Positions 34,296 through 42,199 are shown, counted from the stretch's first letter. The stretch: DNA of 49,067 nt from an uncultured Erysipelotrichaceae bacterium (GCA_902764145.1 CACWUS010000008.1:1-49067); one strand, 5' to 3'. Notes: a model not told the origin generated them from the sequence alone. Numbers and translations are program-made.

Positions 34296-34337
34296 AAAAA
34301 AAAGAAAGATAGTTACTAATTAATCTTTCTTTTTTTA
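34296..34337. terminator. Terminator downstream of the 133-residue gene
   Basis: AAAGAAAGAT pairs with ATCTTTCTTT and is extended by A/T runs, with a 12-nt loop. It can act in both directions. Confidence 0.75.
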
Positions 34338-34345
34338 TAAACTTA

Positions 34346-34747
34346 TTATCTAAAATTCTTATTAATATTATTATATCTTGATAATAAATGTGGTGCTTCT
34401 TTACTATTATCTTTTTCATCTGACATATATAATTTTAATGTAATTAACTTTCTTAATCTTTTTAATTCATTTAATAAAGATGTAGATGTTTCTTTAGTAG
34501 CAAAAGCACTTAATGGAAGTAAAGGTATATTTAGTAATAATAATGACATATACCTAGGATCTTTAGCAATTGCGTTTAACAATGCATATTCAAGAGTACC
34601 AGTTAATGCGATTGGAAATACACTACCAGCTCCATAGAAAAATGAATTAAGCTTAGCTTCTGCAATATCTTCATTAATGTTTCTATTTAAATTTGATACT
34701 ATTGTTGAATTGCTAGTTAAACTTTTACTTCCTACATTGAAATTCAT
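34346..34747 (-). CDS. Hypothetical protein, 133 residues
   Basis: No family recognised. An N-terminal polar, Asn/Ser-rich segment is followed by a moderately hydrophobic centre (FFYGAGSVFPIALTGTLEYA, MSLLLLNIPLLPLSAFA) that could cross or touch the membrane, and a basic helical tail. GGGGGG lies 8 nt before the ATG. The promoter at 34779-34807 is a diverged copy of the one downstream of the intact ftsW, so this gene was probably the original neighbour of an ftsW gene before the toxin-antitoxin segment came in. Confidence 0.65.
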   Translation of the reverse strand: MNFNVGSKSLTSNSTIVSNLNRNINEDIAEAKLNSFFYGAGSVFPIALTGTLEYALLNAIAKDPRYMSLLLLNIPLLPLSAFATKETSTSLLNELKRLRKLITLKLYMSDEKDNSKEAPHLLSRYNNINKNFR

Positions 34748-34778
34748 TTTTATAACCCCCCTCTAAAAATTCCACTTA

Positions 34779-34807
34779 ATTATACCACAAAACTGCTTGT
34801 GTGTCAA
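34779..34807 (-). promoter_or_regulatory. Promoter of the 133-residue gene, copy 2 of a duplicated promoter
   Basis: TTGACA (34807-34802), 17-nt spacer, TATAAT (34784-34779). The spacer contains CACAA/TTGTG inverted arms (34786-34801), matching the arrangement at 35982-36010. Confidence 0.8.
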
Positions 34808-34817
34808 ATCTAATACA

Positions 34818-34916
34818 CTATTTTGATATATTTAGTACAATACCAATACTGGTCATTGAAACAAGTAAAGAAGAACCTCCATAACTGATAAATGGTAATG
34901 TTAATCCTGTAATACC
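34818..34916 (-). pseudogene. Remnant of an ftsW-like gene (3' end only)
   Basis: Thirty-two codons and a TAG read [20 protein letters not shown] and on to [10 protein letters not shown]. This differs at 4 of 31 positions from the C-terminus of the intact FtsW (36022-37098), while only about three quarters of the bases agree by hand count. Most changes are therefore silent, so the copy diverged while under selection. Upstream of GIT the similarity stops abruptly and no start exists. Similarity continues past the stop into the following promoter. It marks one end of the segment that carries the type III toxin-antitoxin module. Confidence 0.85.
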
Positions 34917-34976
34917 ATAGCAAGTGGTACGATTTTGATAGGTTACCCCTAACCAAATGTACTTTTTATAAAAAAA

Positions 34977-35002
34977 ATGAACTAAATAACACTATAGTTC
35001 AC
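34977..35002 (-). terminator. Terminator of the type III toxin gene
   Basis: GTGAACTA pairs with TAGTTCAT on the minus strand (8 bp, one G-U) and is followed by eight T; includes the toxin stop. Confidence 0.8.
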
Positions 35003-35456
35003 TTAACATTATTTCTTTTATTTTATCAATATCTGGAAAGAATAAATTTATACCTTTCTTTTTCATAGCTAATAATGAATTAAAATTAGCTAATATTTCC
35101 TTCTTTAGATTGTCAGCTACTCTTACTGGTACACCATTTTTCATGTGAGGATGATCTATATATTTTTCTAATGTTGGAAAAGCATTTTGAATTAATATAA
35201 CAGAAGGCTTGCTTGCAATTTCACTTATCATAATAGATTTACATAATCCATATTTATTAATTTTTTGTTCAATAATTGGTTTATATTTACTAACTCTACT
35301 ACTAAGTGGAATAAACCATAATATATCTTTATCTTTAATTGTAAAATATGTTGGTCTTGCTTTGCCATTTTCATGATTAATCATTAATCCTTTATCATTT
35401 ATTTTATCAAAGAATTCATCTTTTATATGATAAATATATCCTGTTTTAATTTCCAT
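34992..35456 (-). CDS. Type III toxin, CptN/ToxN-like endoribonuclease
   Basis: A 154-residue protein. IYHIKDEFFDKINDKGLMIN, then RPTYFTIKDKDILWFIPLSS, RVSKYK and the ILIQNAFPTLEKYI block match the order seen in CptN/TenpN/ToxN-superfamily toxins, single-domain RNases of type III systems. These toxins cut their own antitoxin RNA into repeat units and are held inactive by them; many act against phage. The start at 35456 has AAAGGAGG 9 nt upstream; an earlier in-frame start at 35489 would include that site. Directly upstream lie a terminator, two tandem pseudoknot repeats and a promoter, the required layout. Exact subfamily not settled. Confidence 0.82.
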   Translation of the reverse strand: MEIKTGYIYHIKDEFFDKINDKGLMINHENGKARPTYFTIKDKDILWFIPLSSRVSKYKPIIEQKINKYGLCKSIMISEIASKPSVILIQNAFPTLEKYIDHPHMKNGVPVRVADNLKKEILANFNSLLAMKKKGINLFFPDIDKIKEIMLSEL

Positions 35457-35498
35457 ATTATAAATCCTCCTTTTAAAACATTTTATCATAAGATAAAA

Positions 35499-35526
35499 GA
35501 AAACTCTATCCTAAAATAGAGTTTTC
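35499..35526 (-). terminator. Attenuating terminator between antitoxin repeats and toxin gene
   Basis: An 11-bp perfect stem, GAAAACTCTAT with ATAGAGTTTTC, 6-nt loop, then only TTTTA on the minus strand. The short T-run fits partial read-through, which in type III systems sets the ratio of antitoxin RNA to toxin message. Confidence 0.85.
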
Positions 35527-35529
35527 ATA

Positions 35530-35655
35530 CATTTTCCTTCGGGATTACTTATAACTCGCACCACCCGTAAGCGACTAACATTTCACGATTGGAATCATTT
35601 ATATCCCGCACCATCCATAAGCGGCTAACATTTACAATTGAACAGCGTTCAATGT
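35530..35655 (-). ncRNA. Type III antitoxin RNA (tandem pseudoknot repeats)
   Basis: Transcription should begin near 35655. A TTGAAC/GTTCAA hairpin comes first, then repeat 1 (35632-35583, 50 nt) and repeat 2 (35582-35534, 49 nt), each opening AATGTTAG, and a 4-base start of a third. In each unit CCGC or TCGC pairs with GCGG or GCGA. The loop's TGGA or CGGG pairs with a downstream TCCA or CCCG. The differences between the repeats keep all pairs, which is direct covariation support for an H-type pseudoknot, the known fold of type III antitoxins. The toxin is expected to cleave within the A-rich joints (GAAATG, AAAATG). Confidence 0.85.
35534..35632 (-). repeat. Two tandem ~50-nt repeats
   Basis: Units 35632-35583 and 35582-35534 share the opening block AATGTTAG-CGCTTA-GG-TGGTGCG and differ mostly at paired positions or near the 3' end. 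They form the antitoxin RNA of the type III module. Confidence 0.85.
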
Positions 35656-35661
35656 AATTAA

Positions 35662-35690
35662 ATTATACAATTGACTCATTATTTTGTCAA
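35662..35690 (-). promoter_or_regulatory. Promoter of the type III toxin-antitoxin module
   Basis: TTGACA (35690-35685), exactly 17 nt, TATAAT (35667-35662): full consensus at both hexamers. This fits strong constitutive synthesis of antitoxin RNA. Confidence 0.88.
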
Positions 35691-35717
35691 TTATATATAT
35701 TTATTATATGCTAATAA

Positions 35718-35954
35718 TTATTTTAATTGTAATGATTGTTCATCATTTGATTTGCCTAATACATTAGCATCTACATACTCAAGTAATAAATCTGCTTTTG
35801 ATTGTAATTCATCAAGCTTTCTACTATCAAAAATATTTGTATTATTTCCAAAATAAATACTATATACTTTAGCAATTAAATATCTATTTTGTTCAATAAT
35901 TAATTGATTTTGTTTTACGATAGTTTCCATATATTTTTTGATATCAAAATCCAT
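35718..35954 (-). CDS. Hypothetical small protein, 78 residues
   Basis: No family recognised. The first ~35 residues form a predicted amphipathic helix (MDFDIKKYMETIVKQNQLII, EQNRYLIAKVYS) and the second half is another helix (DSRKLDELQSKADLLLEYVD), so a small helical or coiled-coil protein is likely. GAGGAGG lies 7 nt before the ATG. It is read from the promoter just after ftsW, whose spacer is an inverted repeat. It lies on the ftsW side of the toxin-antitoxin module within the same bracketed segment, so it may be cargo of it. Confidence 0.65.
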   Translation of the reverse strand: MDFDIKKYMETIVKQNQLIIEQNRYLIAKVYSIYFGNNTNIFDSRKLDELQSKADLLLEYVDANVLGKSNDEQSLQLK

Positions 35955-35981
35955 AATTTTACCTCCTCAAAATGCGAACAT

Positions 35982-36010
35982 ATTATAACACAAAAACTCT
36001 TGTGTGTCAA
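35982..36010 (-). promoter_or_regulatory. Promoter of the 78-residue gene with an operator-like inverted repeat, copy 1
   Basis: TTGACA (36010-36005), 17-nt spacer, TATAAT (35987-35982). The spacer is essentially the palindrome ACACAA-N6-TTGTGT (35988-36005), placed where a repressor would block polymerase. Confidence 0.85.
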
Positions 36011-36021
36011 ATTTGATACCC

Positions 36022-37098
36022 TTATTTTGATACATTTAATATTATTCCAATACTAATCATACTAACTAAAAGAGATGAACCACCATAAGAAATAAATGGT
36101 AAAGTTACCCCGGTAATTGGAACTAGTCCAACTACTACGCACAAATTAAGTAATGTTTGAAATAACAATAAAAATGCTAGTCCAAACATTAAATATTTAC
36201 CAAATAAATTAGTTGTATTTATGGCATTTTTAATTATATGATAATAAAGAATTATAAAGAGAGTTATTAATACAATTGAACCAATAAATCCAAATTCTTC
36301 CGTTATAATTGAAAATATAAAGTCTGTTTGAGGTTCTGGAAGGTAAAAATGTTTTTGCCTTGAATTTAAAAAGCCAAAACCTAAAAGTCCACCAGGACCA
36401 ATTGCATATAAACTTTGTATCATTTGAAAACCACTTCCAAGAGGGTCACTCCATGGATTTATAAATGAAGTTATTCTATCAAGTCGATATGGCGCTATTA
36501 AAACAAGAATCACTATTCCAATAACACCTAATATTCCAAGTTTAAAAAATATTGATACATCGCATCCAGATATAAATATTAAACCGATTAATGACATTAC
36601 AATTACCATGCCTGTACCAAAATCAGGTTCAAGCATAATTAGTCCAAAAAATAAAATGATAATTAATAAAATTGGTCCCATAAATTTAAATGTATTCCTT
36701 TTTATTTTATCATTGTTTGATAAATACTTTGACACAAAAATAATAAGTGCTAATTTTGTAAGTTCACTTGGCTGAAAGCCAAGACCAAGTATTCCAAACC
36801 AACTTCTACTACCATTTCTAATTGTTCCAATACCTGGTATTAAAACTAATATTAGCAATAAAAAGCAAATACCTAAAAAAGTATTTGCATATTTTCTGTA
36901 AATATTGTAGTTAATTTTTGAAAAAACAAACATTAGAAATGTACCAATTATAAAGAATATTCCTTGTTGTAATACATATTTATAAGCATTTCCATATTTG
37001 TATAAAGAATAAATATAACTACTTGAATATATCATTATTATTCCAAATATTGAAATAATTAATGTAGTTATAATTATTATTTTATTATTCTTAGTAAT
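36022..37098 (-). CDS. ftsW: SEDS-family cell-wall polymerase FtsW/SpoVE, apparent ATT start
   Basis: A lipid II polymerase working with a class B PBP at the septum, with about ten membrane helices. Motifs: NGSRSWFG, QPSELTKLALIIF, MLEPDFGTGMV, GPGGLLGFGFLNSRQKHFYLPEPQTDF and [13 protein letters not shown]. The first ATG (37035) would begin in the middle of helix 1, at MIYSSS. Reading further upstream adds ITKNNKIIIITTLIISIFGI, which completes the helix, and the frame is closed by TAA at 37104-37102. No ATG, GTG or TTG exists there; ATT at 37098 lies 7 nt after AAAAGGGGG. I therefore propose an ATT start (358 residues). It follows mraY by 24 nt. Confidence 0.88.
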   Translation of the reverse strand: MTKNNKIIIITTLIISIFGIIMIYSSSYIYSLYKYGNAYKYVLQQGIFFIIGTFLMFVFSKINYNIYRKYANTFLGICFLLLILVLIPGIGTIRNGSRSWFGILGLGFQPSELTKLALIIFVSKYLSNNDKIKRNTFKFMGPILLIIILFFGLIMLEPDFGTGMVIVMSLIGLIFISGCDVSIFFKLGILGVIGIVILVLIAPYRLDRITSFINPWSDPLGSGFQMIQSLYAIGPGGLLGFGFLNSRQKHFYLPEPQTDFIFSIITEEFGFIGSIVLITLFIILYYHIIKNAINTTNLFGKYLMFGLAFLLLFQTLLNLCVVVGLVPITGVTLPFISYGGSSLLVSMISIGIILNVSK

Positions 37099-37122
37099 AA
37101 TTTAACCCCCTTTTATAAATTA

Positions 37123-38115
37123 CTACATCCAAACTCCATAATAAATTGCTATCATACCAAGCATAAATCCTACTATTAAAAACATTTTTACTATATCTGT
37201 TTCTTCCCATCCTAATTTTTCAAAATGGTGATGAAGTGGTGTCATTAAGAATACCTTCTTACCAAATTTTTTTATTGCTGTAAGTTGTATTATTGAACTT
37301 AAAGTTTCAACTACAAATACACCACCAATAAGAGCTAAAGATAATTCGTGTTTTGTAAGAATTGCAATTGCAGCAAGTGTGGCACCAAGAGATAATGAAC
37401 CAGTATCACCCATAAATACTTTTGCTGGATGAACATTATAAACAAGAAAACCTAATAATGATCCTACAAGTATAAAACAGAAAATTGCTATTTCTTGATT
37501 ACCTTCAATCCATGTTGATCCCCATGATAATATACCAAAACTAAGAAATGCTACAAGTGATAATCCACCAGCAAGTCCATCAAGTCCATCTGTAAGATTA
37601 ACAGCATTAGAAGCGCCAACTAGTAAGAATAAAATAAACAAACCATAAAACCATCCTAAATTTATATCTATACCAAGCGAAGTAATAGTCAAATATGCAT
37701 TTCCTCCACCTTGCATATATATATAAAAGAATACTAATGCAATTAATACTTGTACAAGTAATTTTTGTGGAATAGTAAGTCCATCGTTATTTTTATATTT
37801 TACTTTTAAATAATCATCAACAAAACCTAAAGCTGCATATGATATAAATACAAATATAATTATTAATAAACTATGAGATATTTCTAAACTACCTCTTAAG
37901 TATAAAAATAACATAGTTAATAGTGTTGGGATTATAAATATTAATCCCCCAATAGTAGGAGTTCCGTTCTTATCAGCATGTCTAAATGCCGTAAACAAAC
38001 TAATATTTTGTTTTAGGTTCATCTTTTTTAATGTTGGAATCATAAACCATCCCAAAATAATAGAAACAAAAAAACCTAATGTTAATCCTAAAATACTTTT
38101 TGCTAATATTAACAT
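37123..38115 (-). CDS. mraY: Phospho-MurNAc-pentapeptide transferase
   Basis: Transfers phospho-MurNAc-pentapeptide to undecaprenyl phosphate, forming lipid I. The 330-residue, ten-helix protein has TPTIGGLIF, the catalytic FVDDYLKVKYKNNDGLT, NLTDGLDGLAGG, and the GDTGSLSLGATLA and MTPLHHHFEKLGW loops, all diagnostic. GAGGAG lies 7 nt before the ATG, and TATAAT is about 20 nt upstream. It forms an operon with ftsW, detached from mraZ-ftsI and from murG-ftsQ. Confidence 0.96.
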   Translation of the reverse strand: MLILAKSILGLTLGFFVSIILGWFMIPTLKKMNLKQNISLFTAFRHADKNGTPTIGGLIFIIPTLLTMLFLYLRGSLEISHSLLIIIFVFISYAALGFVDDYLKVKYKNNDGLTIPQKLLVQVLIALVFFYIYMQGGGNAYLTITSLGIDINLGWFYGLFILFLLVGASNAVNLTDGLDGLAGGLSLVAFLSFGILSWGSTWIEGNQEIAIFCFILVGSLLGFLVYNVHPAKVFMGDTGSLSLGATLAAIAILTKHELSLALIGGVFVVETLSSIIQLTAIKKFGKKVFLMTPLHHHFEKLGWEETDIVKMFLIVGFMLGMIAIYYGVWM

Positions 38116-38196
38116 AATTTCACTCCTCTATTACATTATACTTTAATAATTAAATTAAAAGTAATATTTTTATTTATTATATGTAAAGTATACGTA

Positions 38197-39126
38197 TTAT
38201 AAATTAATTAAAAATGACTCAAAAACAAATTTTTTATCATATCCATTAATCTTAATATCTTTATCCATTTCACTTAATTTATATAATATATTAGCTATAT
38301 CTTCATTACTATAATTATTTAAATATGGATAAAGTTTTTTTATAACATATGGATTTACTCCAAGACTTCTAGACAGTGATACCTCATTCATTTTACCTCT
38401 TAATTCTTTAGTTTGAAATAACAATCTAAATTGCTTTTCTAATGCATCTATTAATAAAATCTCATCCATTTTCTTTTTACTCATTAAAACATTATATGAA
38501 TTTAAAGAATTAGCGATGTCTTTTTTTAAAACATTTTCAGTAAAATTAAATATTTCTTTTTCAGTACTTCTTGTTATCACATCATCTATATCTTTATCAT
38601 ATAATTCATTTTGACCATATTTATATAAGATTAATTTTTCAACTTCACTTATAGTATAATCTACATTATATTCACACAAATCTAATATTTTTTTTATTTG
38701 ATTATATGTTGCATTTATTTTATTATCTTTTAACATATTAGTTACATATTCATGTAACTCTTTATAATCTAATTTTTTTACTTCTTCTATTTTACATTTA
38801 CTTTTAAGTAATTTAATAATACTTTTTCTTTCATCCAATGATTCATCTATGCATCTAATTATTATTACATTATCATTCATATTTTCTATATATTTTTTAA
38901 ATAATTCTTCATCTTTTTCTTTTAGCTTTTTAAATGAAAAATTAGAAACTATTATCAGTTTTTGCTCATTAAATAAATCTATATAGTTAACTTCATCTAA
39001 TATATCTCTAATACTAGTTTCACTAAAATCATATTTAATAATATTATTAATATTTAAACTATTAGTTAAATCATCAATTTTCTTTTTTACAATATTATAA
39101 TCAGTTCCTAAAAATACATATATCAT
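38197..39126 (-). CDS. holA: DNA polymerase III subunit delta
   Basis: Clamp-loader subunit that opens the sliding clamp. The 309 residues begin MIYVFLGTDYNIVKKKID, the HolA N-terminus, with YIDLFNEQKLIIVSNF, a central region SEVEKLILY and the C-terminal LLIDALEKQFRLLFQTKEL, LGVNPYVIKKLYPY. It overlaps the upstream RnfC-like gene by 4 nt (ATGA), so they are coupled. Confidence 0.92.
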   Translation of the reverse strand: MIYVFLGTDYNIVKKKIDDLTNSLNINNIIKYDFSETSIRDILDEVNYIDLFNEQKLIIVSNFSFKKLKEKDEELFKKYIENMNDNVIIIRCIDESLDERKSIIKLLKSKCKIEEVKKLDYKELHEYVTNMLKDNKINATYNQIKKILDLCEYNVDYTISEVEKLILYKYGQNELYDKDIDDVITRSTEKEIFNFTENVLKKDIANSLNSYNVLMSKKKMDEILLIDALEKQFRLLFQTKELRGKMNEVSLSRSLGVNPYVIKKLYPYLNNYSNEDIANILYKLSEMDKDIKINGYDKKFVFESFLINL

Positions 39127-39989
39127 ATCTGTTTATCCTTTATTATTACACTTCTTACACTTGGATCAATAGCAAAATCATTAACACTAGCTATTTCTTT
39201 ACCATTTACAATAATAGTTTTTGATTTAAATGGAATTCTTAATGCTTTTAATAATTCTCCTAAACATGAATATAATTTTACTTTAACTATAATTGGTTTA
39301 CCATTATTAATAGTTATAATTGTATTATCATATAAATAATCTAAATGTATAGCTTTATGAATAGCAAGTATTTCCTCTACACTATAAAACACACAATTAT
39401 TATCTTTAAACTTTTTATTAGAATGAACTATACAAATATTTAGAAATGCATTTATATATTTTTCATATGCATTTATAGAATATAAATCGTTTTTATCTAT
39501 GCAAATATAACAATTCTTCATATTAAAAATATCTAAAAATTCATCTATTGCTTCTAATATTTCTTCATAAGACTCATGATTAATTACAACATCTTTTAAA
39601 TCATATTTTTTATCATATAAAGAATTAACTACTAATGTAGTCTTGCTATTTATTTTTTTATTTAAACCATATTTTTCTAATAAAGAAACTATTTCACTTT
39701 TTTTAGTCTTATTCATATTTTTAGTTGGATTTAGTTTTACTCTTTTATCCATAAAATTATTTTCTATAACTAATGATGTACTACTAAAACCATTATAAAA
39801 AGTATTCTTTTTACCAATTATTCTTCCACTAACTGGACTAAATATCTTTTGACCATTATTTCTAGTACCAAGTAAACTATTATTATATACTTCCCTATTC
39901 TTACTTAAAGTTAATAATTCCTCATTATCATATGGAACATATATAAATTCCGGTGATAAAAAAGTTATGTATTCTTGTACTTTTTTCAT
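39123..39989 (-). CDS. RnfC-like protein without Fe-S cluster motifs
   Basis: A 288-residue protein. YVPYDNEELLTLSKNREVYN, GQKIFSPVSGRIIG and TSLVIENN match the N-terminal barrel-sandwich part of RnfC. DLKDVVINHESYEEILEAID and the MKNCYICIDKND strand correspond to the FMN/NADH-binding middle, and GELLKALRIPFKSKTIIVNG to the following domain. The usual CxxCxxCxxxCP ferredoxin segments are absent and the protein ends early. No other rnf gene is here. It is soluble and coupled to holA, so it is more likely a repurposed member than a working Rnf subunit. AGAGGAAG precedes the ATG. Confidence 0.65.
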   Translation of the reverse strand: MKKVQEYITFLSPEFIYVPYDNEELLTLSKNREVYNNSLLGTRNNGQKIFSPVSGRIIGKKNTFYNGFSSTSLVIENNFMDKRVKLNPTKNMNKTKKSEIVSLLEKYGLNKKINSKTTLVVNSLYDKKYDLKDVVINHESYEEILEAIDEFLDIFNMKNCYICIDKNDLYSINAYEKYINAFLNICIVHSNKKFKDNNCVFYSVEEILAIHKAIHLDYLYDNTIITINNGKPIIVKVKLYSCLGELLKALRIPFKSKTIIVNGKEIASVNDFAIDPSVRSVIIKDKQI

Positions 39990-40094
39990 ATTTACTTCCT
40001 CTTTAATAATTATATATTAAATTAAACTTTTTTTAAAGAAAAATATTTATGAAAAATATAATATATGCTATAATTTTTATAATAGAGGTTTGAT

Positions 40095-41621
40095 ATGATA
40101 AAAAGGGAAATAATACTTAGATTAATAATATCTAGCATAATACTATCTATATTAGTATTATCATTTTATGTTTACGTAACAAATATAAGTAATGGAAATA
40201 AAAGACACAGGTTTGATATAAGTGAAGTAATACCAAAAATAAAAGAAAATTATAATAAAACAAATCTAGATGTATATAAAACATATGATGATTTTTTATA
40301 TTATGATAAAAATTCAGATGAAATAAGAATGTACTCAAAAAATATAGGCTCACAATATTATATAATTGGTAAATATGGAAAAATATATTCAAATCCAATA
40401 GAAATTAAGAAAGAAAATATAGATTATGAAAATGATATAAATTATGTATCATTTGATACTGAAAATGAAACAATATATATCAAAAAGCCAACAAATTATG
40501 TAGATATTGATTATGATACTGCTAAAACAATTAATTATTATGATAAAAATGGAAATATTAAATTTGATTATATATTACTTGAAAGAAATGGATCATTAAA
40601 TTTATTAAATATTAAAACTTATGAACTAACTGAGTTAGATAGTAATATTAGTGATATATTTATTTACCTAAGCCCAGAAGAAGCAGAACTTAAAAATGCT
40701 AATAATACCAATTATTTTATTGCTTTAAATAAAAATAATAAATATGGATTAATAGATAAAAATGGAAATACTGTTTTAGATTTTATATATGACTTTTTAT
40801 ATAACTCTTCTACAAATGATGAATATATTGCATTAAAAGATGATAAATATGGATTAATTAATTCTAAAAATGAAACTATATTAAATTTTGAATATGATTT
40901 TATATATTATAAAGGTAATTATAAAATAGTTAAAAAAGAAGATAAAATTGGAATTTTTTATAACAAAAAACTAATAGTAGATTATGTTATTCCATATTAT
41001 AAAGAAGATATTTCATTTGAAAATATATATACATATTTAGAAAATGATAATCTATATTTAATTTCTCCATATATAGGAGATTACTATTCTAATACATATT
41101 GGAATAATTCTAGAGCATATTTAATAACGAAAAAAGGTATAATAAGAAAAATAGATAGTTTAATAGAACCTTTATATGATATTAATAAAACAAAAATTAA
41201 TTATTTTTACTCATTAAAACAGAATAATGGAAATATTAATATTACTTTCTATGATAAAGATTTTTATGAATATTATACCTACTCATTTCCTTATGAGAAA
41301 GCATATGAATATAACATTTCTTTAAATCAAGCAATTAATACTAATTATTATGAAATAAGAATTTATTACTCAAAAGTATCATTAAATAAAACATATTATG
41401 TAGATTTATTCAATTCAAAAGAATCAAATGAAAAAGAAGCACTAATTAAATATTTTGACAATGGATATTCATATACACTAAATAGTGATGGAAATTTAAA
41501 AATATACAAAGATAATGAACTTTTAAATGAGTACAATGATATAGAAGAATACTTTGGAAATTATTACTTTTATAAGAAAAATACAATATATTTACTTAAA
41601 TTTAAAAAAGACTCAAATTAA
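40095..41621 (+). CDS. WG-repeat protein with an N-terminal membrane anchor
   Basis: A 508-residue protein. A single membrane helix at about 7-28 is followed by a Tyr/Asn/Asp-rich region. Three or more WG/KWG-type beta repeats can be seen in the middle: KYGLIDKNGNTVLDFIYDFL, KYGLINSKNETILNFEYDFI and KIGIFYNKKLIVDYVI. The rest is beta-rich without a recognised domain. TGCTATAAT lies about 20 nt upstream, and AGAGG 7 nt before the ATG. WG repeats usually build a beta-propeller-like surface for binding; the partner is unknown. Its 3' end overlaps the convergent DUF5662 gene by 4 nt. Confidence 0.75.
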   Translation: MIKREIILRLIISSIILSILVLSFYVYVTNISNGNKRHRFDISEVIPKIKENYNKTNLDVYKTYDDFLYYDKNSDEIRMYSKNIGSQYYIIGKYGKIYSNPIEIKKENIDYENDINYVSFDTENETIYIKKPTNYVDIDYDTAKTINYYDKNGNIKFDYILLERNGSLNLLNIKTYELTELDSNISDIFIYLSPEEAELKNANNTNYFIALNKNNKYGLIDKNGNTVLDFIYDFLYNSSTNDEYIALKDDKYGLINSKNETILNFEYDFIYYKGNYKIVKKEDKIGIFYNKKLIVDYVIPYYKEDISFENIYTYLENDNLYLISPYIGDYYSNTYWNNSRAYLITKKGIIRKIDSLIEPLYDINKTKINYFYSLKQNNGNINITFYDKDFYEYYTYSFPYEKAYEYNISLNQAINTNYYEIRIYYSKVSLNKTYYVDLFNSKESNEKEALIKYFDNGYSYTLNSDGNLKIYKDNELLNEYNDIEEYFGNYYFYKKNTIYLLKFKKDSN

Positions 41622-41633
41622 TGAGCCTTTTTT
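41604..41633. terminator. Shared terminator of the WG-repeat and DUF5662 genes
   Basis: AAAAAAGACTCA and TGAGCCTTTTTT pair around AATTAA. The stem is perfect with one G-U when read on the minus strand, and has one A-C mismatch on the plus strand. Confidence 0.75.
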
Positions 41634-42166
41634 GTATATTTAAGATATAATTTATAAATATTCTTTTTAGTTAGAAAGCTTTCCCCTTCTTTTGATAATC
41701 TAATTAATACTTCTTCTAAAAACTTTTTTAAATTTTCATTCATCTTTATATTTTTTTCTTCTTTATAAAAATAATCAATAGCACACTTATCAGTATAATG
41801 TCCCCTATTATATGTTTTAGAAGCCGCTATTCTATCACATATCATTTCAAGCATATATTTAAATGGAATAATTGGTGCAGGTGTTGGAGCTGCATAATCA
41901 TACCAATATTCAAAATGATGCTTATTTCTTCCTTTATGATGCAACCAAGCTTTTGAATATCCTTCTCTTTTTTTACATGCTAATAAAGGACTATAAGCAC
42001 CTTTTGATACTTTATAATATTTTACAGATTCACTAAATTCCTCAAAAGAATATTTAGATAAATCATGAATTAATCCTCTAAAAGGTATACCAACCTTACA
42101 ACATAATTTAAATACTTCCCATCTATGAATATTTACTGTATGCAAATGTTTAAAAAAATACTTCAT
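41618..42166 (-). CDS. DUF5662 family protein
   Basis: A 182-residue protein with the DUF5662 signature: HTVNIHRWEVFKLCCKVGIP, GLIHDLSKYSFEEF, then AWLHHKGRNKHHFEYWYDYA, rich in His and Asp as in an HD-type metal phosphohydrolase. The GLIHDLSK motif looks like the HD pair. The family is common in gut Bacillota, often near cell-envelope genes; no activity is established that I know of. The ATG follows GGAAGTGA by about 5 nt. It may be co-transcribed with yneF upstream (33-nt gap). Confidence 0.85.
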   Translation of the reverse strand: MKYFFKHLHTVNIHRWEVFKLCCKVGIPFRGLIHDLSKYSFEEFSESVKYYKVSKGAYSPLLACKKREGYSKAWLHHKGRNKHHFEYWYDYAAPTPAPIIPFKYMLEMICDRIAASKTYNRGHYTDKCAIDYFYKEEKNIKMNENLKKFLEEVLIRLSKEGESFLTKKNIYKLYLKYTKKAH

Positions 42167-42199
42167 CTAATTCACTTCCATTAAAAAATCAATAAATAA

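Noticed and set aside
35534..35632. Tandem repeats that might be a short CRISPR array
   Set aside because: The units abut with no spacers, carry compensatory changes, and sit between a promoter and a toxin gene, which fits an antitoxin RNA instead. No cas genes are present.
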